A stretch of DNA of 7,543 nucleotides from Nitrospira sp. (GTDB lineage Bacteria; Nitrospirota; Nitrospiria; Nitrospirales; Nitrospiraceae), in NCBI GenBank assembly GCA_012032965.1, contig JAAUPT010000071.1:1-7543 (forward strand), read 5' to 3'. The notes beneath the pieces are model-generated. The model saw only the letters and a list, made by a program, of their open reading frames with translations. It did not search any database and was not told where the DNA came from. Position numbers and translations under genes: made by a program. How positions within the stretch are numbered: position 1 is the first letter of the stretch; each line of letters starts with the position of its first letter. This document shows positions 6,051 to 7,543 of this stretch, in pieces.

Positions 6051-6644
6051 CTACTCGAGCGGAATGGTGATTGCGATCCCACCCATTACGTCGTTCAACT
6101 TGAAATCCTGTTTCGGACTCAGCGGATGATTATTATGACAGGTGACACAGGCCGACGAGACGGCACGGTCTGAATAGATAGCTTGAAAATACTGTTTCTT
6201 GCCGCTTGAAACAATCCCTGTGACCGGCCGATCGGGCTGACGCCTGAGAACGTCCAATGCCTTTCGTTCAAACTCGGTGGCAGGTGCATTACGCTGATAG
6301 ATCGGGGAAAAGCCGATCAGCCGGTAACGGATTCCTCTCCCGCTTTCCGCAACTAACTGACCGGAGTATTGAAGGAACTGGGCCGGTAAGGGCAGCGTGT
6401 TATCTTGCTCCCACTGTTCAGTCGAGGCAAGGATACCCTTTTCCTGCAATCGGTTGACGATGTGTGAGGTGTAAAAGGTGCGATCGGCTTCGAGGATGGC
6501 ATGAATGTAGTCGGCGACCTTTTCCGGCGAGATGCCGGTTGCTTTAGGGCTCTCTTTGGCGGCATGGAGCGCAGCCGCAGCCCAGAATCCTCCTAGGAGG
6601 AATGCGATGGTTGTGGCTAGGAACGCGAAGCGGAAGTAGCCCAT
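6051..6644 (-). CDS. Exported one-haem c-type cytochrome with a Tll0287-like (DUF3365) domain
   Basis: The 197-residue product begins with a signal peptide or anchor (MGYFRFAFLATTIAFLLGGFW, hydrophobic to residue about 26) and then has a Tll0287-like domain over nearly all the rest. A single haem-c motif CVTCH (C166, C169, H170) lies near the C-terminus, followed by NNHPLSPKQDFKLNDVMGG, the family's typical ending. RTFYTSHIVNRL, LPLPAQFL and GIRYRLIGFSPI are further family landmarks. The domain should sit in the periplasm with covalent haem, which requires a cytochrome c maturation system. The solved Tll0287 structure is, as I recall, PAS-like, which fits a sensor as well as an electron carrier. 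The frame extends 25 codons further upstream, but ATG 6644 is preferred because it has AAGGA 5 bases before it and starts the signal peptide directly. It overlaps the 3' end of the histidine kinase gene by 28 bases, so the two are probably translationally coupled. No frame damage is seen. Confidence 0.9.
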   Translation of the reverse strand: MGYFRFAFLATTIAFLLGGFWAAAALHAAKESPKATGISPEKVADYIHAILEADRTFYTSHIVNRLQEKGILASTEQWEQDNTLPLPAQFLQYSGQLVAESGRGIRYRLIGFSPIYQRNAPATEFERKALDVLRRQPDRPVTGIVSSGKKQYFQAIYSDRAVSSACVTCHNNHPLSPKQDFKLNDVMGGIAITIPLE

Positions 6645-7543
6645 GGAGTTCCTTTCGAAGCCGTTGAGGGATTGATCGGGAGCGTGACGTGGCATGCTGT
6701 GCCTCGATCTTCGACGCACTCAATGCGGATATCGCCTCCGAATTTTCGGACAATGCGCCTGGCGACGGTCAGGCCAAGACCGGAGCCCTCTCCCTGCTCC
6801 TTCGTCGTAAAAAACGGGTCAAAGACTTTTGAAAGGTGTTGTTTGGAGATGCCCGGCCCTGAATCGGCGATGGTAACCGTTACAGTCTGGTCTGAAACAA
6901 CTGTCGTCAGTGTGAGTGTCCCGATACTCTTCATGGCATGGGCGGCATTGGTCACCAGATTCACGAACGCTTGCCGCAGTTGGTCTGGCAGGACGAGTAC
7001 CGGAGTATTTCCGGCGTAGGTTTTGTGGATCACGACATCCTTCATGTCGACGCTGGTTTGTGCTGTGGTCAACGCTTTGTCCAAGACCTCCTCCACCGGC
7101 ACCGACATCGGCGTATCAGAGGCCTCACGGTCGGTCGCTCCGGTAAAATCTCGAATGATGGTGGCCATGCGTCGACCATGAGCCACGATATCGCGCGCGT
7201 AGTTCTTGATGTGTTCCAAGTCCTGTTCATCCTGAAGGATTTCTCCCAACCCAATGATTCCGAACAACGGGTTGTTGAGCTCATGACCGATTCCAGCCGT
7301 TAATATTCCCAGGCTTCCCGTCTTTTCCGCCTGGACCAGTTGGTCTTGCAACCGACTCTCGTCCGTGGTGTCGCGAAGCACCAGGCCGATACTGTCGTCT
7401 TCGCCTGGTTTTGTGGGCAATCGGAACCATTGGTAATGGTAGATGCGGGATCCGATGGTGAGCTCAGATCGATGCCCCGCTGGTTCATGATCTGTACGAG
7501 GTTGCAGCGGGTCCCTTGGTGCCGCCTTGCGCTTCGCTATCGG
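6617..7543 (-). CDS. Sensor histidine kinase (PAS plus HisKA and HATPase_c), 5' end missing
   Basis: The last 308 residues of a two-component sensor kinase are present; the frame is open to the right edge, so the sensor region is mostly outside. Numbering from the edge, residues about 20-62 look like the end of a PAS domain (IYHYQWFRLP...IGLVLRDTTDES). The dimerisation/phosphorylation domain has the H box GILTAGIGHELNNPL with phospho-accepting H87. The ATP-binding domain shows the N box FVNLVTNAAHAM, the G1 box DSGPG, the F box FDPFF and the G2 box GSGLGL. All catalytic residues are present, so it should autophosphorylate and pass phosphate to a response regulator not seen here. The H box GHELNNPL is of the NtrB-like type. 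A possible TTG at 7418-7420 lies inside the PAS domain and is not the real start. The gene overlaps the downstream haem-protein gene by 28 bases. No transmembrane segment is visible in this part. Confidence 0.94.
   Translation of the reverse strand, partial: PIAKRKAAPRDPLQPRTDHEPAGHRSELTIGSRIYHYQWFRLPTKPGEDDSIGLVLRDTTDESRLQDQLVQAEKTGSLGILTAGIGHELNNPLFGIIGLGEILQDEQDLEHIKNYARDIVAHGRRMATIIRDFTGATDREASDTPMSVPVEEVLDKALTTAQTSVDMKDVVIHKTYAGNTPVLVLPDQLRQAFVNLVTNAAHAMKSIGTLTLTTVVSDQTVTVTIADSGPGISKQHLSKVFDPFFTTKEQGEGSGLGLTVARRIVRKFGGDIRIECVEDRGTACHVTLPINPSTASKGTPWATSASRS
6650..6654 (-). promoter_or_regulatory. Ribosome binding site of the haem-protein gene, inside the kinase gene
   Basis: On the - strand AAGGA lies 5 bases before ATG 6644. 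It decides the start in favour of this ATG over the more upstream in-frame starts at 6719 and 6695. It lies within the last codons of the histidine kinase gene, as expected for coupled translation. Confidence 0.7.

Noticed and set aside
5427..6173. 248-codon + strand frame overlapping the AI-2E gene and the gap after it
   Set aside because: Most of it is the AI-2E gene in another frame. The remainder crosses into the haem-protein gene on the opposite strand, and no domain is visible.
1..7543. CRISPR arrays, tRNA or rRNA genes, insertion sequences
   Set aside because: I saw no regularly spaced repeats, no cloverleaf-like segment, no rRNA-like sequence and no transposase or terminal inverted repeats.

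Overview
The window reads as an ordinary bacterial chromosome segment with a moderately high G+C content. The gene set suggests an environmental Gram-negative-type bacterium: a class A penicillin-binding protein, a bactofilin, a CPA1-type antiporter with a C-terminal TrkA-like domain, an RHS/YD-repeat relic, an AI-2E family protein, a one-haem Tll0287-like protein and a histidine kinase. The style of the bactofilin, the RHS leader and the Tll0287-like protein recalls Nitrospira (Nitrospirota). That is an inference from remembered sequence style, not a database match.

Layout. On the + strand, positions 1-1427 hold the 3' part of a bifunctional penicillin-binding protein, followed about 100 bases later by a bactofilin (1531-1977), so two cell-envelope genes lie side by side. 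A 444-base gap (1978-2421) has no recognisable gene. Positions 2422-4312 hold one cation/proton antiporter gene that is split into two reading frames by a probable one-base insertion in an A5 run. Positions 4440-4817 hold the decayed 5' end of an RHS/YD-repeat protein gene with two in-frame stops. A complete AI-2E family membrane protein follows (4876-5973). On the - strand, a histidine kinase (entering from the right edge, 7543-6617) overlaps by 28 bases a small exported c-type haem protein (6644-6051). These two converge on the AI-2E gene.

How the genes work together. The kinase and haem protein are almost certainly cotranscribed. They are the best candidate here for a functional module, a redox- or ligand-sensing signalling pair. 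The penicillin-binding protein and bactofilin may both act in cell-wall synthesis or shape.

The most instructive feature is that the bactofilin and the antiporter each carry reading-frame lesions at short homopolymers. In the bactofilin two opposite lesions cancel, so the open frame looks intact while about 24 N-terminal codons are read in the wrong frame. This is more likely uncorrected sequencing error than biology, but both readings can be tested.
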